64,000 bases of DNA from an uncultured Oscillospiraceae bacterium (GTDB lineage: Bacteria; Bacillota; Clostridia; Oscillospirales; Acutalibacteraceae): the NCBI GenBank assembly GCA_958366985.1, contig CATXDC010000010.1:36874-100873 (forward strand). Direction: 5' to 3'. Under the pieces are notes generated by a model that ran no database searches, was not told the origin of the DNA, and saw only the letters and a list, made by a program, of their open reading frames with translations. Below, piece after piece: positions 25,795-35,118 of the stretch (within the stretch, counting starts at the first letter, position 1; every line of letters begins with the position of its first letter). A program made the position numbers and the translations under genes.

Positions 25795-26742
25795 ATGTAC
25801 AGAGTAGGAATTGATTTAGGCGGAACAAATATAGTTGCCGGAGTTATCAACGACAGCTTTGAAATAATCGGAAGAGGAAAGCTTAAGACAAATGCACCAC
25901 GTGAGGCAGAACTTATTTTTGATGATATTGCAAAGGCTGTTACCCTTGCAGTTGAAGATGCAGGTCTTAAAATGGAGGATATTGATTCAATCGGAATGGG
26001 AGCTCCCGGTACAGTAAATAAAGCTACCGGAATGATCGAGTTCTCGAATAACCTTGATTTCAAAAATCTCCATGCTCAGGAAATGATGGAAGAGCGTCTT
26101 CCCGGAAAGAAAATATATATTGATAACGACGCTAACTGTGCAGCTCTTGGCGAAGCTCTTGCAGGTGCAGGCAGAGGCGTTAAAAACTTTGTTGCTATTA
26201 CTTTAGGTACAGGTGTCGGCAGCGGTGTTGTTATAGACGGTAAGATTTACAACGGTTCAAACTTTGCTGCTGCTGAGTTCGGTCACATGGTAATTGCTCT
26301 TGACGGCGAACAGTGCAACTGCGGCAGAAGAGGCTGCTGGGAGAGATATGCTTCTGCAACAGCTCTTATCAATCAGACAAAGCACGCAATGCGTCACAGC
26401 TATGACAGTGAGATGTGGCACCTTGTAAATGAAAATATCAACCTTGTTACAGGCAGAACCGCTTTTGAAGGTCTTCGCAAAGGCGATGCAGCTGCAAAAA
26501 GAGTTGTTGAACAGTATATTTATTACATAGCATGTGGTATAATAAACGTAATCAACATTCTTCAGCCTGAGATGATCTGCATCGGCGGCGGAATCAGCCA
26601 CGAGGGCGAAAGCCTTCTCGAGCCCCTGAGAAAGCATGTTGAGAGAGAAAGATACAGTATGTTTGCAAAAACTCAGACTCAGATTTGCCGTGCTCTTTTA
26701 GGTAATGATGCAGGCGTTATAGGTGCGGCGCTTCTGGACTGA
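25795..26742 (+). CDS. ROK-family glucokinase
   Basis: It phosphorylates glucose with ATP. The 315-residue protein has the ATP motif DLGGTNIVAG, the sugar-binding DNDANCAALGE, and the ROK zinc motif CNCGRRGCWE. There is no N-terminal helix-turn-helix, so it is a kinase rather than a ROK repressor. AGGAGGT precedes ATG 25795. It sits between hprK and murB on one strand, and the run hprK-whiA is probably one operon. Confidence 0.92.
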   Translation: MYRVGIDLGGTNIVAGVINDSFEIIGRGKLKTNAPREAELIFDDIAKAVTLAVEDAGLKMEDIDSIGMGAPGTVNKATGMIEFSNNLDFKNLHAQEMMEERLPGKKIYIDNDANCAALGEALAGAGRGVKNFVAITLGTGVGSGVVIDGKIYNGSNFAAAEFGHMVIALDGEQCNCGRRGCWERYASATALINQTKHAMRHSYDSEMWHLVNENINLVTGRTAFEGLRKGDAAAKRVVEQYIYYIACGIINVINILQPEMICIGGGISHEGESLLEPLRKHVERERYSMFAKTQTQICRALLGNDAGVIGAALLD

Positions 26743-26759
26743 TAAAATTCGGAGGTAAT

Positions 26760-27668
26760 ATGAGCAGAGCAGAAAAGATAGAAATTTTCGCCCGTGAAGC
26801 AGGATGCAAAGTTTTAACTGATGCACCTATGAGTGAGTATACCACTTTTAAAATCGGGGGCAGCGCCGCTCTGCTGGTCGAGCCGCAAAGTGAAAAAGAG
26901 CTTTCCGTTATCCTGGCAAAATGTGCCGAGGAGAACGTAAAGCCGTATATAATCGGAAACGGAAGCAATCTTCTTGTAGATGACTGCGGAATTGATTCTG
27001 TGGTTATCAAAATAGGAGACGGACTTTCCGAGGTGCGAATGGTAGACGAAACAACGGTAGAGTGCGGGGCAGGTTTAAGCCTGTCACGGCTCTGCCGTTT
27101 TGCCCTTGAAAAAGGGCTCAGCGGTCTTGAGTTTGCTTTCGGTATTCCCGGAAGTGTCGGCGGCGCAGTATTTATGAATGCAGGAGCATACGGCGGCGAG
27201 ATGAAAGATGTACTTTTCTCATGCCGCTATTTTGAGCAGGACGGAACACCGGGCGAAATCGAAGTTTCACAAATGCGTCTGAGTTACAGAACGAGCATTT
27301 ACCGTGAAACGGGTTATGTAGTTGCAAGTGCACGTTTTAAGCTTAAAAAAGATGACAAAGAGGCCATAAAGGCGAGAATGGATGATTTCCTTAACAGAAG
27401 AAAGTCAAAGCAGCCCCTTGAATTTCCCAGTGCAGGCAGTGTTTTCAAACGTCCTGAGGGAAACTTTGCGGGAGCACTTATTGAGCAGTGCGGACTGAAA
27501 GGCGCAAGAGTCGGCGGAGCCGAGGTCAGCGAAAAGCATGCGGGATTTATAATTAATAACACAGGCGCAACAAGTAGTGATGTTTCTGCGCTTATTGAGC
27601 TTATACAGAAAAAGGTATTTGAGGAAAAGGGAGTTATGCTTGAACCTGAAGTTATAAAAATTCCCTGA
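26760..27668 (+). CDS. murB: UDP-N-acetylenolpyruvoylglucosamine reductase
   Basis: MurB reduces the enolpyruvyl group to make UDP-MurNAc, using FAD and NADPH. The 302 residues include the FAD-binding GNGSNLLVDD and FGIPGSVGGAVFMNAGAYGG motifs, YRTSIYRE with the active-site region, and the GSVFKRPEG block with catalytic Ser. The C-terminal LEPEV holds the catalytic Glu. It lies outside the dcw cluster, in the order murB-rapZ-whiA common in Firmicutes. Confidence 0.96.
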   Translation: MSRAEKIEIFAREAGCKVLTDAPMSEYTTFKIGGSAALLVEPQSEKELSVILAKCAEENVKPYIIGNGSNLLVDDCGIDSVVIKIGDGLSEVRMVDETTVECGAGLSLSRLCRFALEKGLSGLEFAFGIPGSVGGAVFMNAGAYGGEMKDVLFSCRYFEQDGTPGEIEVSQMRLSYRTSIYRETGYVVASARFKLKKDDKEAIKARMDDFLNRRKSKQPLEFPSAGSVFKRPEGNFAGALIEQCGLKGARVGGAEVSEKHAGFIINNTGATSSDVSALIELIQKKVFEEKGVMLEPEVIKIP

Positions 27669-27690
27669 ATTGTTGGATGGTGAAAGAGAA

Positions 27691-28548
27691 ATGGATTTGG
27701 TAATGATAACCGGTCTTTCGGGAGCAGGAAAAACTCAGGCCTCATCAGCTTTTGAGGATATGGGATATTACTGCGTTGACAATATGCCCCCGAAGCTTAT
27801 TCCTGATTTTGTGGCAATGATGAAGACAAGGGGAATAAGTGAAAAGTTAGCGGTGGTTACAGATATAAGATCCGGTGAGATGTTTTCAGACCTTGCAGAT
27901 GAAACGGAACGTCTGAAAAAAGAGGGCTTTAACTGTAAAGTGCTTTTTCTTGAAGCGGATAACAAGGTTTTAAGTGAGAGATACGGAAAGACAGGAAGAC
28001 TTCATCCACTTATTTTTGAGTGCAAAACACTGGAAAACGCCATTTCCGCTGAACGTGAAAGACTTTTCGGTGTCCGCCGTGTCGCCGATTACATAATTGA
28101 TTCTTCGGGCATGAAGGACAGAGATTTAAGAGAACGTGTCCGTGAAATGTTTGGCGGAGCGGATAAAAGCAAGCTGGAAGTTCAGTGTGTATCCTTTGGA
28201 TATAAGTTCGGTATTCCGAGAGACGCATCTCTTGTTGCCGATGTAAGAATGCTTCCCAATCCCTATTATGTATCTTCACTCAGAGAGAAAAACGGATTGG
28301 AAAAAGAGGTTTACGACTACGTTATAACAAGCCGTCAGGCAAAGGAGCTTTTGCCGGGTTTTGTTTCATTAGCTGAAACCATGATTAACCTTGCCAAAAC
28401 TTCCGATATGACAAAAATTGTTATAGCGGTAGGCTGCACAGGCGGACATCACCGCTCAGTAGCTGCTGCTCGTTATCTTGGAAGTTATATTGAAGAAAAA
28501 TGCGAGGGTGTAACAGTAAGTATTCACCACAGAGATATAGATAAATAA
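27691..28548 (+). CDS. rapZ: RNase adapter / nucleotide-binding protein RapZ (YvcJ)
   Basis: This P-loop protein binds nucleotides. In enterobacteria RapZ directs RNase E to small RNAs that control glmS; in Firmicutes the YvcJ role is less clear. The 285-residue protein has GLSGAGKTQ near the N-terminus, and the C-terminal VAVGCTGGHHRSVA phosphate-binding loop is diagnostic. ATG 27691 is chosen over TTG 27670 because GGTGAAAG lies in between. whiA follows after 35 bp, without the usual yvcK gene between. Confidence 0.94.
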   Translation: MDLVMITGLSGAGKTQASSAFEDMGYYCVDNMPPKLIPDFVAMMKTRGISEKLAVVTDIRSGEMFSDLADETERLKKEGFNCKVLFLEADNKVLSERYGKTGRLHPLIFECKTLENAISAERERLFGVRRVADYIIDSSGMKDRDLRERVREMFGGADKSKLEVQCVSFGYKFGIPRDASLVADVRMLPNPYYVSSLREKNGLEKEVYDYVITSRQAKELLPGFVSLAETMINLAKTSDMTKIVIAVGCTGGHHRSVAAARYLGSYIEEKCEGVTVSIHHRDIDK

Positions 28549-28583
28549 TTAAGGTATAAATCCATTATGAGGGAGGCGGAGAG

Positions 28584-29504
28584 ATGTCCTTTTGTTCAGA
28601 TGTAAAAGATGAAATCTGCACCATAGAAAATGAAAACCCATGCTGTGATAAAAGCGAGGCATACGGACTTGCGCTTTTTGCAAGAGCTTTTTCTCCCTCC
28701 CAGATTTCTTTTGTAACAGAAAATGAAGCCGCAGCGGAAAAATATGTTTCTCTTATTTCGAAGGTGTGCGGGGTAGCCCTTAAAATAAACCATTCTCCGT
28801 CGGGAAAGATAAGTGTAAACGCCGAAACCGCTGAGGAAAGACAGAAAATCAGAAGTGCATTCGGACACGATAAAAAAGAGCTTAACCTGCGTCTTAACAG
28901 GGCTAATATCGAAAACGAATGCTGTCAGGGCGCTTTTTTAAGAGGCGTGTTTCTTGCCTGCGGAGGAGTTACTGATCCTGAAAAGGATTATCACGGCGAA
29001 TTTGCCGTTCAGCGAATGAACCTTTGCTCGGATTTGGAAGCGTTTTTAAGCGAAGTGCTCTTTGAGCCTAAATCCACTCAGAGAAAAGGCTATAATGTTT
29101 TGTACACAAAGGACAGCGAGTCCGTAGAGGATCTGCTTACATTTATGGGAGCTACAAATAGTTCCCTTAAGCTTATGAGTGTAAAGATGCTCAAGGATGT
29201 ACGCAATAATGTTAACCGAAAGCTGAATTTTGAAACTGCCAATATTTCCCGTACTGTTGCCGCTTCACTTCAGCAGGTAGAGGCAATTGCCAAAATAAGG
29301 CGTACAAGAGGCATAGAAAGCCTTCCTGAGGATTTGCAGGAACTTGCCATACTGAGGGAAGAAAATCCTGAAATGAGCCTCAGGGAGCTTGGAGAAAATC
29401 TTTCAGTGCCCATTTCAAGGTCGGGAGTCAATCATCGCCTTGAGCGGATAATGGAGTTTGCCCGTTACATTTCCCAAGAGGGAGAGGAGGATGTCTGTGA
29501 CTGA
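28584..29504 (+). CDS. whiA: DNA-binding protein WhiA
   Basis: WhiA has a degenerate LAGLIDADG homing-endonuclease-like domain and a C-terminal helix-turn-helix. It affects sporulation, division and chromosome segregation in Gram-positive bacteria. The 306-residue protein shows the typical FLRGVFLACGGVTDPEKDYH block and the C-terminal LRELGENLSVPISRSGVNHRL recognition region. Its 3' end overlaps dnaE by 8 bp. GGGAGGCGG precedes ATG 28584. Confidence 0.95.
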   Translation: MSFCSDVKDEICTIENENPCCDKSEAYGLALFARAFSPSQISFVTENEAAAEKYVSLISKVCGVALKINHSPSGKISVNAETAEERQKIRSAFGHDKKELNLRLNRANIENECCQGAFLRGVFLACGGVTDPEKDYHGEFAVQRMNLCSDLEAFLSEVLFEPKSTQRKGYNVLYTKDSESVEDLLTFMGATNSSLKLMSVKMLKDVRNNVNRKLNFETANISRTVAASLQQVEAIAKIRRTRGIESLPEDLQELAILREENPEMSLRELGENLSVPISRSGVNHRLERIMEFARYISQEGEEDVCD

Positions 29505-32500
29505 TTTTGTGCATCTTCATCTGCATACGGAATACAGTCTTCTTGACGGCGCATGCCGGATAGAAAAACTCATGGACGCCGCCGAAAAACTGGGACAGAA
29601 AAGCATAGCAATAACAGACCACGGCGTCATGTATGGTGCCGTGGATTTTTATAAGGCGGCAAAAAAACACGGAATAAAACCTATAATCGGATGCGAGGTA
29701 TATGTGGCTGCAAGGGGAATGGACGACAAGGTTCACGCCCTTGACAGCGAGCATAACCACCTTATACTTTTGTGTAAAAACGAAACGGGTTATAAAAATC
29801 TTATATATATGGTTTCCGAGGCCTGGACAAGGGGATTTTACGGCAAACCAAGAATAGACCACGAGCTTTTAAAGGAGCACAGCGATGGTCTTATTGCCAT
29901 GTCCGCCTGTTTGGCAGGTGAGATACCAAGAGCCCTTGTGCGAGGGGACTATGAAAGCGCAAAGAAAACGGCGCAGTGGTATAAGGATGTTTTCGGTGAG
30001 GACTATTATATTGAGCTTCAGGATCACGGCATTGCCGACCAGAAGCGTATTATGCCGCAGCTTTTGAAGCTTTCTTCGGAGCTTAATATACCTGTTGCCG
30101 CTACAAACGATACCCACTATATTGAACGTGAAGATTCAAAGGTGCAGGAGGTTTTAATCTGCATACAGACAAACCATGTTGTAGGTGAAGCCACCGGCCT
30201 TGAATTTGAAAGCGATGAGTTTTATCTTAAAAGCGGAGATGAAATGGCGGAGCTTTTCTCCTATGTGCCGGAAGCTATAGAGAACACCGTTAAAATAGCT
30301 GAAAAATGCAATCTGGAATTTGAGTTCGGCAAGACAAAGCTTCCCCATTTTGATGTGCCTGAGGGTCAGAGCCACTTTGACTATTTTAAAAATATGTGCC
30401 TTGAGGGATTTAACAGGCTCTATGGAGAAAACGCTCCCAAGGAATACAGGGAAAGGCTCGATTATGAGCTTGGAGTAATCAATCAGATGGGATATGTGGA
30501 TTACTATCTCATTGTCCGTGATTTTATAGCCTTTGCCAAAAGCAGGGATATACCCGTAGGACCGGGAAGAGGTTCGGGAGCGGGCAGTATAGCCGCTTAC
30601 TGTGTGGGAATAACGGGCATAGACCCTATGAAATATGATTTGCTTTTTGAGCGTTTTTTAAATCCTGAAAGAGTAAGTATGCCCGATTTTGATATAGACT
30701 TTTGCTATGAGCGCCGCAGTGAGGTTATAGATTATGTAATCGAAAAGTACGGCGCAGACCATGTGGCTCAGATTGTAACTTTCGGAACCATGGCGGCGAG
30801 AGCGGCAGTAAGAGATGTGGGCAGAGCGCTGGGCTTTTCATATGGCGCTGTGGATTCCGTTGCAAAGCTAATACCCATGCGCCTTAATATGACCATAGAA
30901 AAGGCGATGAAAATAACTCCTGAACTCAGGGAGCGATACGAAAAGGAAGATGAGGTAAAGCGTCTTCTCGATATGGCTCTCAAGGTTGAGGGTATGCCCC
31001 GCCATGCTTCCACCCATGCGGCAGGAGTTGTAATCACTCATAATCCCGTTTATACTTATGTTCCCCTTGCGAAGAATGATGAGTCTGTTGTAACCCAGTT
31101 TACTATGACCACTCTCGAAGAACTGGGACTTCTTAAAATGGACTTTCTCGGACTTCGCACCCTGACGGTTATTCACCATGCTCAGGAAATGATAAGAAAA
31201 AAAGATCCCAGTTTCGATATTGAAAAGATTGATTTAGAGGATAAAGAGACCTTTGCCATGTTTTCAAGAGGTCAGACTGAAGGCGTTTTCCAGTTCGAAT
31301 CCGACGGCATGAAAAATGTGCTCGTGGGTCTGTGTCCTGAGCGGGTGGAGGATCTTATAGCTGTTACCTCACTTTACCGTCCGGGACCTGTTGATTCAAT
31401 TCCCACCTATATTAGAAACAAAAAGAATCCTGATAAAATAGTATATAAAACGCCACTCCTTAAAAATATTCTCTCCGTAACCTACGGCTGTATGGTGTAT
31501 CAAGAGCAGGTAATGCAGATTTTCAGAACCCTTGCGGGATATTCCTATGGCCGAGCCGATATAGTACGCCGTGCAATGGCTAAAAAGAAGCACGACGTTA
31601 TGGAGAAAGAGCGGAATAATTTCATCTACGGCCTTGTAAATGAGGACGGAACAGTGGAATGCGAGGGATGCGTAAAGCGTGGCGTTGATGAAAAAACGGC
31701 AAATGAAATTTTTGACGAAATGATTTCCTTTGCTTCCTATGCATTTAATAAATCCCATGCGGCAGCCTATGCAGTGGTAGCTTACCGCACAGCATATTTA
31801 AAATGTCATTATCCCGCCGAGTTTATGGCGGCGCTTCTCACAAGCATACTTGATAATTCGGGAAAGGTTGCCGAATATACAGCGGAATGTGCACGCCTTT
31901 CCATTAAGGTAATGCCGCCCGATGTAAACGAAAGCGTTGAGAGTTTCGGTGTTACGGATAAAGGTATTGCTTTCGGATTGCTGGCAGTTAAAAATCTCGG
32001 CAGAGGCCTTATAAGCCGAATTGTACAGGAGAGGGAAAGCGGCGGAAAATATACTTCCTTTTACTCTTTCTGTAAAAGGATCTACGGTAAGGACTTTAAC
32101 CGCCGTGCCGTGGAAAGTCTTATAAAATGCGGCGCTCTCGATTCTTTGGGAGCAAACCGCCGTCAGATGCTTTCCACTCTTCCCATGGTAATGGATGACC
32201 TCGAATATAATAAGAGAAAAAACATTGACGGTCAGATAGGTCTTTTTGATGTTTCACCGGATTTAGGTGAGGATACAGGCCCTGAACTGCCAAATGTATC
32301 TGAAATGCCATATATGGAGCTTTTGCAGATGGAAAAGGAAACCACAGGCCTATATCTTTCCGGTCATCCCATGAGGGATTACGAGGCATTGGGGGAGAGT
32401 ATCGGCAGTGCTAAAAGCACGCAGCTAATTGAGGCTTCCGAAATGGGTGTATCGAAGTACAAGGATGGCAGCAGGGTGCTGTTTTTGGGAATGATAGCAT

Positions 32501-32985
32501 CAGTTACCAAAAAGACCACAAAGCGTGGGGATTCCATGGCGTTTATAAGTCTTGAGGATGTTTACGGAACTATTGAAGCGGTGGTATTTCCCACGGTTCT
32601 TGCAGCCGCTGCGGGAGTGATAAGTGAAAATGCCGTAGTGGTAGCCGAGGGAAGACTCAATCTTCGTGAGGACGAAGAACCGAAAATTATCTGTGATTCA
32701 ATTAAAAGAGCAGAAGAATACAAAACGGCTTCGGCGGAAAATCAAAATTCATCTCAGAAGAAGAGAAAACGTGGACTTTTTCTCCGCTTTTCCTCGGAAA
32801 AATCCCCGAAGTTTTCAAAGGCTGTGAACCTCATTGAAATCTTTGAGGGTATGACTCCTGTGTACTATTATTTTTCCGATACAGAAGAATATCGCTATTC
32901 AAAATTACTCACTCAGATAAATGAACCCCTTATAGAGGAACTAGAACGTCTTTTAGGGTCGGAAAATGTAAAAAATCAGGAATAA
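29497..32985 (+). CDS. dnaE: DNA polymerase III alpha subunit
   Basis: DnaE synthesises DNA in the replication fork. The 1162-residue protein begins with the PHP domain (HLHLHTEYSLLDG). The polymerase core has GPGRGSGAGS and the catalytic PDFDIDF, followed by the helix-hairpin-helix and OB-fold regions. In Clostridia DnaE works beside PolC. Starts are ambiguous: ATG 29491 abuts the GGAGG site, whereas GTG 29497 has a 6-nt spacing and is preferred. It overlaps whiA. A Lys/Ser-rich linker near residues 1090-1105 separates a C-terminal tail. Confidence 0.96.
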   Translation: MTDFVHLHLHTEYSLLDGACRIEKLMDAAEKLGQKSIAITDHGVMYGAVDFYKAAKKHGIKPIIGCEVYVAARGMDDKVHALDSEHNHLILLCKNETGYKNLIYMVSEAWTRGFYGKPRIDHELLKEHSDGLIAMSACLAGEIPRALVRGDYESAKKTAQWYKDVFGEDYYIELQDHGIADQKRIMPQLLKLSSELNIPVAATNDTHYIEREDSKVQEVLICIQTNHVVGEATGLEFESDEFYLKSGDEMAELFSYVPEAIENTVKIAEKCNLEFEFGKTKLPHFDVPEGQSHFDYFKNMCLEGFNRLYGENAPKEYRERLDYELGVINQMGYVDYYLIVRDFIAFAKSRDIPVGPGRGSGAGSIAAYCVGITGIDPMKYDLLFERFLNPERVSMPDFDIDFCYERRSEVIDYVIEKYGADHVAQIVTFGTMAARAAVRDVGRALGFSYGAVDSVAKLIPMRLNMTIEKAMKITPELRERYEKEDEVKRLLDMALKVEGMPRHASTHAAGVVITHNPVYTYVPLAKNDESVVTQFTMTTLEELGLLKMDFLGLRTLTVIHHAQEMIRKKDPSFDIEKIDLEDKETFAMFSRGQTEGVFQFESDGMKNVLVGLCPERVEDLIAVTSLYRPGPVDSIPTYIRNKKNPDKIVYKTPLLKNILSVTYGCMVYQEQVMQIFRTLAGYSYGRADIVRRAMAKKKHDVMEKERNNFIYGLVNEDGTVECEGCVKRGVDEKTANEIFDEMISFASYAFNKSHAAAYAVVAYRTAYLKCHYPAEFMAALLTSILDNSGKVAEYTAECARLSIKVMPPDVNESVESFGVTDKGIAFGLLAVKNLGRGLISRIVQERESGGKYTSFYSFCKRIYGKDFNRRAVESLIKCGALDSLGANRRQMLSTLPMVMDDLEYNKRKNIDGQIGLFDVSPDLGEDTGPELPNVSEMPYMELLQMEKETTGLYLSGHPMRDYEALGESIGSAKSTQLIEASEMGVSKYKDGSRVLFLGMIASVTKKTTKRGDSMAFISLEDVYGTIEAVVFPTVLAAAAGVISENAVVVAEGRLNLREDEEPKIICDSIKRAEEYKTASAENQNSSQKKRKRGLFLRFSSEKSPKFSKAVNLIEIFEGMTPVYYYFSDTEEYRYSKLLTQINEPLIEELERLLGSENVKNQE

Positions 32986-32999
32986 TTTCTCAAAAGATA

Positions 33000-33060
33000 T
33001 TGACAAAATTTTGACATGGTGTATTATGTACTTTGAAACTTTTTTAATTATGTGTATAAT
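33000..33060 (+). promoter_or_regulatory. Two candidate promoters for pfkA
   Basis: TTGACA (33000-33005) with TATTAT (33022-33027), and TTGAAA (33033-33038) with TATAAT (33055-33060), both with 16-bp spacers, lie just upstream of pfkA. The second would start near 33067, only a few bases before the ribosome site AAGGAG, so the upstream one seems the likelier main promoter. Confidence 0.55.
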
Positions 33061-33090
33061 AATGGTATGAAACAATAAGGAGATGGAAAC

Positions 33091-34053
33091 ATGAAAAAAA
33101 TCGGTGTATTGACCAGCGGCGGTGACGCTCCGGGCATGAACGCTGCAGTTCGTGCTGTTGTAAGAACAGGCTGTGAAAATGGAATGCAGGTTATGGGAAT
33201 AGAGAGAGGTTACACCGGTCTTATTAACGGCGAAATGTATGAGATGAACCTTAGAACGGTTTCCGATATAATTCATCGTGGCGGAACAATTCTTTATTCT
33301 GCACGCTGCCCTGAATTTAAGACTCAGGCAGGTATAGATAAAGCAGCTGAGGCCTGCCGCAGAAATGGTATTGATGGACTCGTTGTAATCGGCGGTGACG
33401 GCTCATTCAGAGGAGCAAGAGATCTTTCTCTTTCAGGTATTCCCTGTGTAGGTATCCCCGGTACAATTGATAATGATATCGCATGCAGTGACTATACAAT
33501 CGGATATGATACAGCCATGAATACAATTATGGAAATGGTTGATAGAATCCGTGATACAACTGAGTCACATGACCGCTGCAGTGTTGTTGAAGTTATGGGT
33601 CGTTCAGCAGGTTATCTTGCTCTTAATGCAGGTATCGCAGTTGGAGCTACAACAATACTTATCCCCGAAGTTCCCTTTGATATTGAAAGAGACGTTATTG
33701 AAAGAATGCGCCGTACACAGAAAACAGGCAAGAAGCATTTTATCATAATCGTTGCAGAGGGTATCGGCGGAGTTGAGGCTCTTGCAAGAGAGATCGAAGA
33801 AAAGACCGGTGTTGAAAGCCGTGCAACAATCCTTGGCCATGTTCAGCGTGGCGGTTCTCCCACTGTTCGTGACAGAGTTGCAGCAAGCGAAATGGGTAAC
33901 TATGCCGTTAAGCTTCTCCAGAAGGGCATAGGCAACCGTGTTGTAGCAATGCAGAAGGAAAAGGTTGTTGACTTTGATATTTATGAAGCACTCAACATGA
34001 AAAAGTCAGTTGACCTTAACCTCTATAAGGTTGCTCACGAAATTTCTATCTGA
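33091..34053 (+). CDS. pfkA: ATP-dependent 6-phosphofructokinase
   Basis: PfkA phosphorylates fructose 6-phosphate in glycolysis. The 320 residues match the bacterial allosteric family. GVLTSGGDAPGMNA binds ATP phosphate, GGDGSFRGA is the ATP-type (not PPi-type) motif, and PGTIDNDI holds the catalytic Asp. AAGGAG precedes ATG 33091. It is monocistronic with its own promoters and terminator. Confidence 0.97.
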   Translation: MKKIGVLTSGGDAPGMNAAVRAVVRTGCENGMQVMGIERGYTGLINGEMYEMNLRTVSDIIHRGGTILYSARCPEFKTQAGIDKAAEACRRNGIDGLVVIGGDGSFRGARDLSLSGIPCVGIPGTIDNDIACSDYTIGYDTAMNTIMEMVDRIRDTTESHDRCSVVEVMGRSAGYLALNAGIAVGATTILIPEVPFDIERDVIERMRRTQKTGKKHFIIIVAEGIGGVEALAREIEEKTGVESRATILGHVQRGGSPTVRDRVAASEMGNYAVKLLQKGIGNRVVAMQKEKVVDFDIYEALNMKKSVDLNLYKVAHEISI

Positions 34054-34087
34054 TTTTAAGAAAAGAATAAAGTTAAGATAAAAACGA

Positions 34088-34118
34088 AACCTCCGGCGAA
34101 ATTTCGCCGGAGGTTTTT
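34088..34118 (+). terminator. Terminator of pfkA
   Basis: A perfect 28-nt palindrome centred at 34101 (arms beginning AACCTCCGGCG) is followed by TTT. Confidence 0.9.
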
Positions 34119-34307
34119 GCATGCATAGATAAAATGTTGTATATTAAACATAAAACATATCAATTATATGAGAAATATATTGAAAAGCAACAAATGTTTC
34201 TTTACAAATTAGAAATTCAGATATATAATGCATGCAGAAACAGTTTTAAAATTAATATATATTATATTTGCAATATATTCTTTACTGTATATGGAGGAGA
34301 TTTCAAT

Positions 34308-34376
34308 GTGCTTTTAATTGCGGTTTTAATAATATGCAATTTTGAAACGGTGCGGCAAAAACATGGGGATGATTAA
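34308..34376 (+). CDS. Possible 22-residue hydrophobic leader peptide
   Basis: A GTG at 34308 lies 8 nt after a strong GGAGGAG site (34293-34299) and opens MLLIAVLIICNFE... ending at 34376, two bases before the next start. It may be a small membrane peptide or a translational-coupling leader. The region before it, from the pfkA terminator, is AT-rich with nothing else evident. Support is the ribosome site and placement only. Confidence 0.35.
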   Translation: MLLIAVLIICNFETVRQKHGDD

Positions 34377-34377
34377 A

Positions 34378-34764
34378 ATGTTTTTTCAAAGATTTACACA
34401 GCTTGATTTCAAAATTTTTAATTGTACACTCCTTAGCTATATACTGATTTGCGGAGCAGCAAGCGGGTATTATCAGCAGATCTTTTGGGGAATGGACAGC
34501 CCGGGCGCTCCACCGCTTTTAATGTGGTACTGTATAGCGGTCGCCGGGGGAATATTGCTCCTGATTAAAGAAATCAGGCTTCACCGTGATTATAAGAAAT
34601 CGATGCTTTTATTTGATGCGGTGTATATTATACCGGTAATGTTTCTGCCGTCTTTACCTGTAAGAAACGATTTTGCTTTGATTTTTATGCTGATATATGC
34701 GGCGGCTTTTATTGCTATTTATATAATATATTTCTTTAAAACATTTAAAAAGAAAAACGGATAA
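34378..34764 (+). CDS. Small multi-pass membrane protein of unknown function
   Basis: From ATG 34378, 8 nt after GGGGA, the protein is 128 residues with about four hydrophobic segments (ILICGAASGYY, WYCIAVAGGILLL, AVYIIPVMFLPSL, FIAIYIIYFF) and a Lys-rich C-terminus. Earlier in-frame starts (34342, 34363, 34369) have no better site. I do not recognise a family. It may form a unit with the peptide upstream and the 56-residue protein downstream. Confidence 0.6.
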   Translation: MFFQRFTQLDFKIFNCTLLSYILICGAASGYYQQIFWGMDSPGAPPLLMWYCIAVAGGILLLIKEIRLHRDYKKSMLLFDAVYIIPVMFLPSLPVRNDFALIFMLIYAAAFIAIYIIYFFKTFKKKNG

Positions 34765-34854
34765 AAACTTATTGCTTTTCTGTATTCCATTACATCTAAA
34801 TAAGTTCCTAAAAATATAATTTGCAGTGCGGTACTGCATAAAGGGGTGAGCTAT

Positions 34855-35025
34855 ATGTTTAATGTGATTATTATATTTGTTTCTTCTTTGGTGTTTCTTG
34901 CATCGTTTTTCTGGGCGATTGATGCAATTATACATAAGAGGAAATCAAAGATACCAGCTTGTGTAGTATCTGCTATTGCTTTTGCGGTTTGGAGTCTTTA
35001 TTTTGCGGCGTTTGCATCAACATAA
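34855..35025 (+). CDS. 56-residue membrane protein
   Basis: ATG 34855 follows AAGGGGTGAG with good spacing. The protein has two predicted membrane helices (about residues 4-25 and 36-54) joined by a basic loop (HKRKSK). A terminator follows 40 bp later. The function is unknown. Confidence 0.6.
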   Translation: MFNVIIIFVSSLVFLASFFWAIDAIIHKRKSKIPACVVSAIAFAVWSLYFAAFAST

Positions 35026-35066
35026 GGTGAAGTTTAATTTACTTTATAAGTAAAAATTAAGCATCA

Positions 35067-35098
35067 AAAAGAGCTTACCTTTCGGGGTAAGCTCTTTT
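35067..35098. terminator. Bidirectional terminator
   Basis: AAAAGAGCTTACC pairs with GGTAAGCTCTTTT around a 6-nt loop, with A- and T-runs on both sides. It serves the small membrane protein (+) and the URO-D gene (-). Confidence 0.9.
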
Positions 35099-35118
35099 AT
35101 TGTGTATATCTTATTCAA

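Noticed and set aside
34134..34307. Front part of an 80-codon open frame starting near 34134
   Set aside because: It has no ribosome site and an AT-driven composition. Only the last 22 codons, which follow a strong GGAGGAG, look usable.
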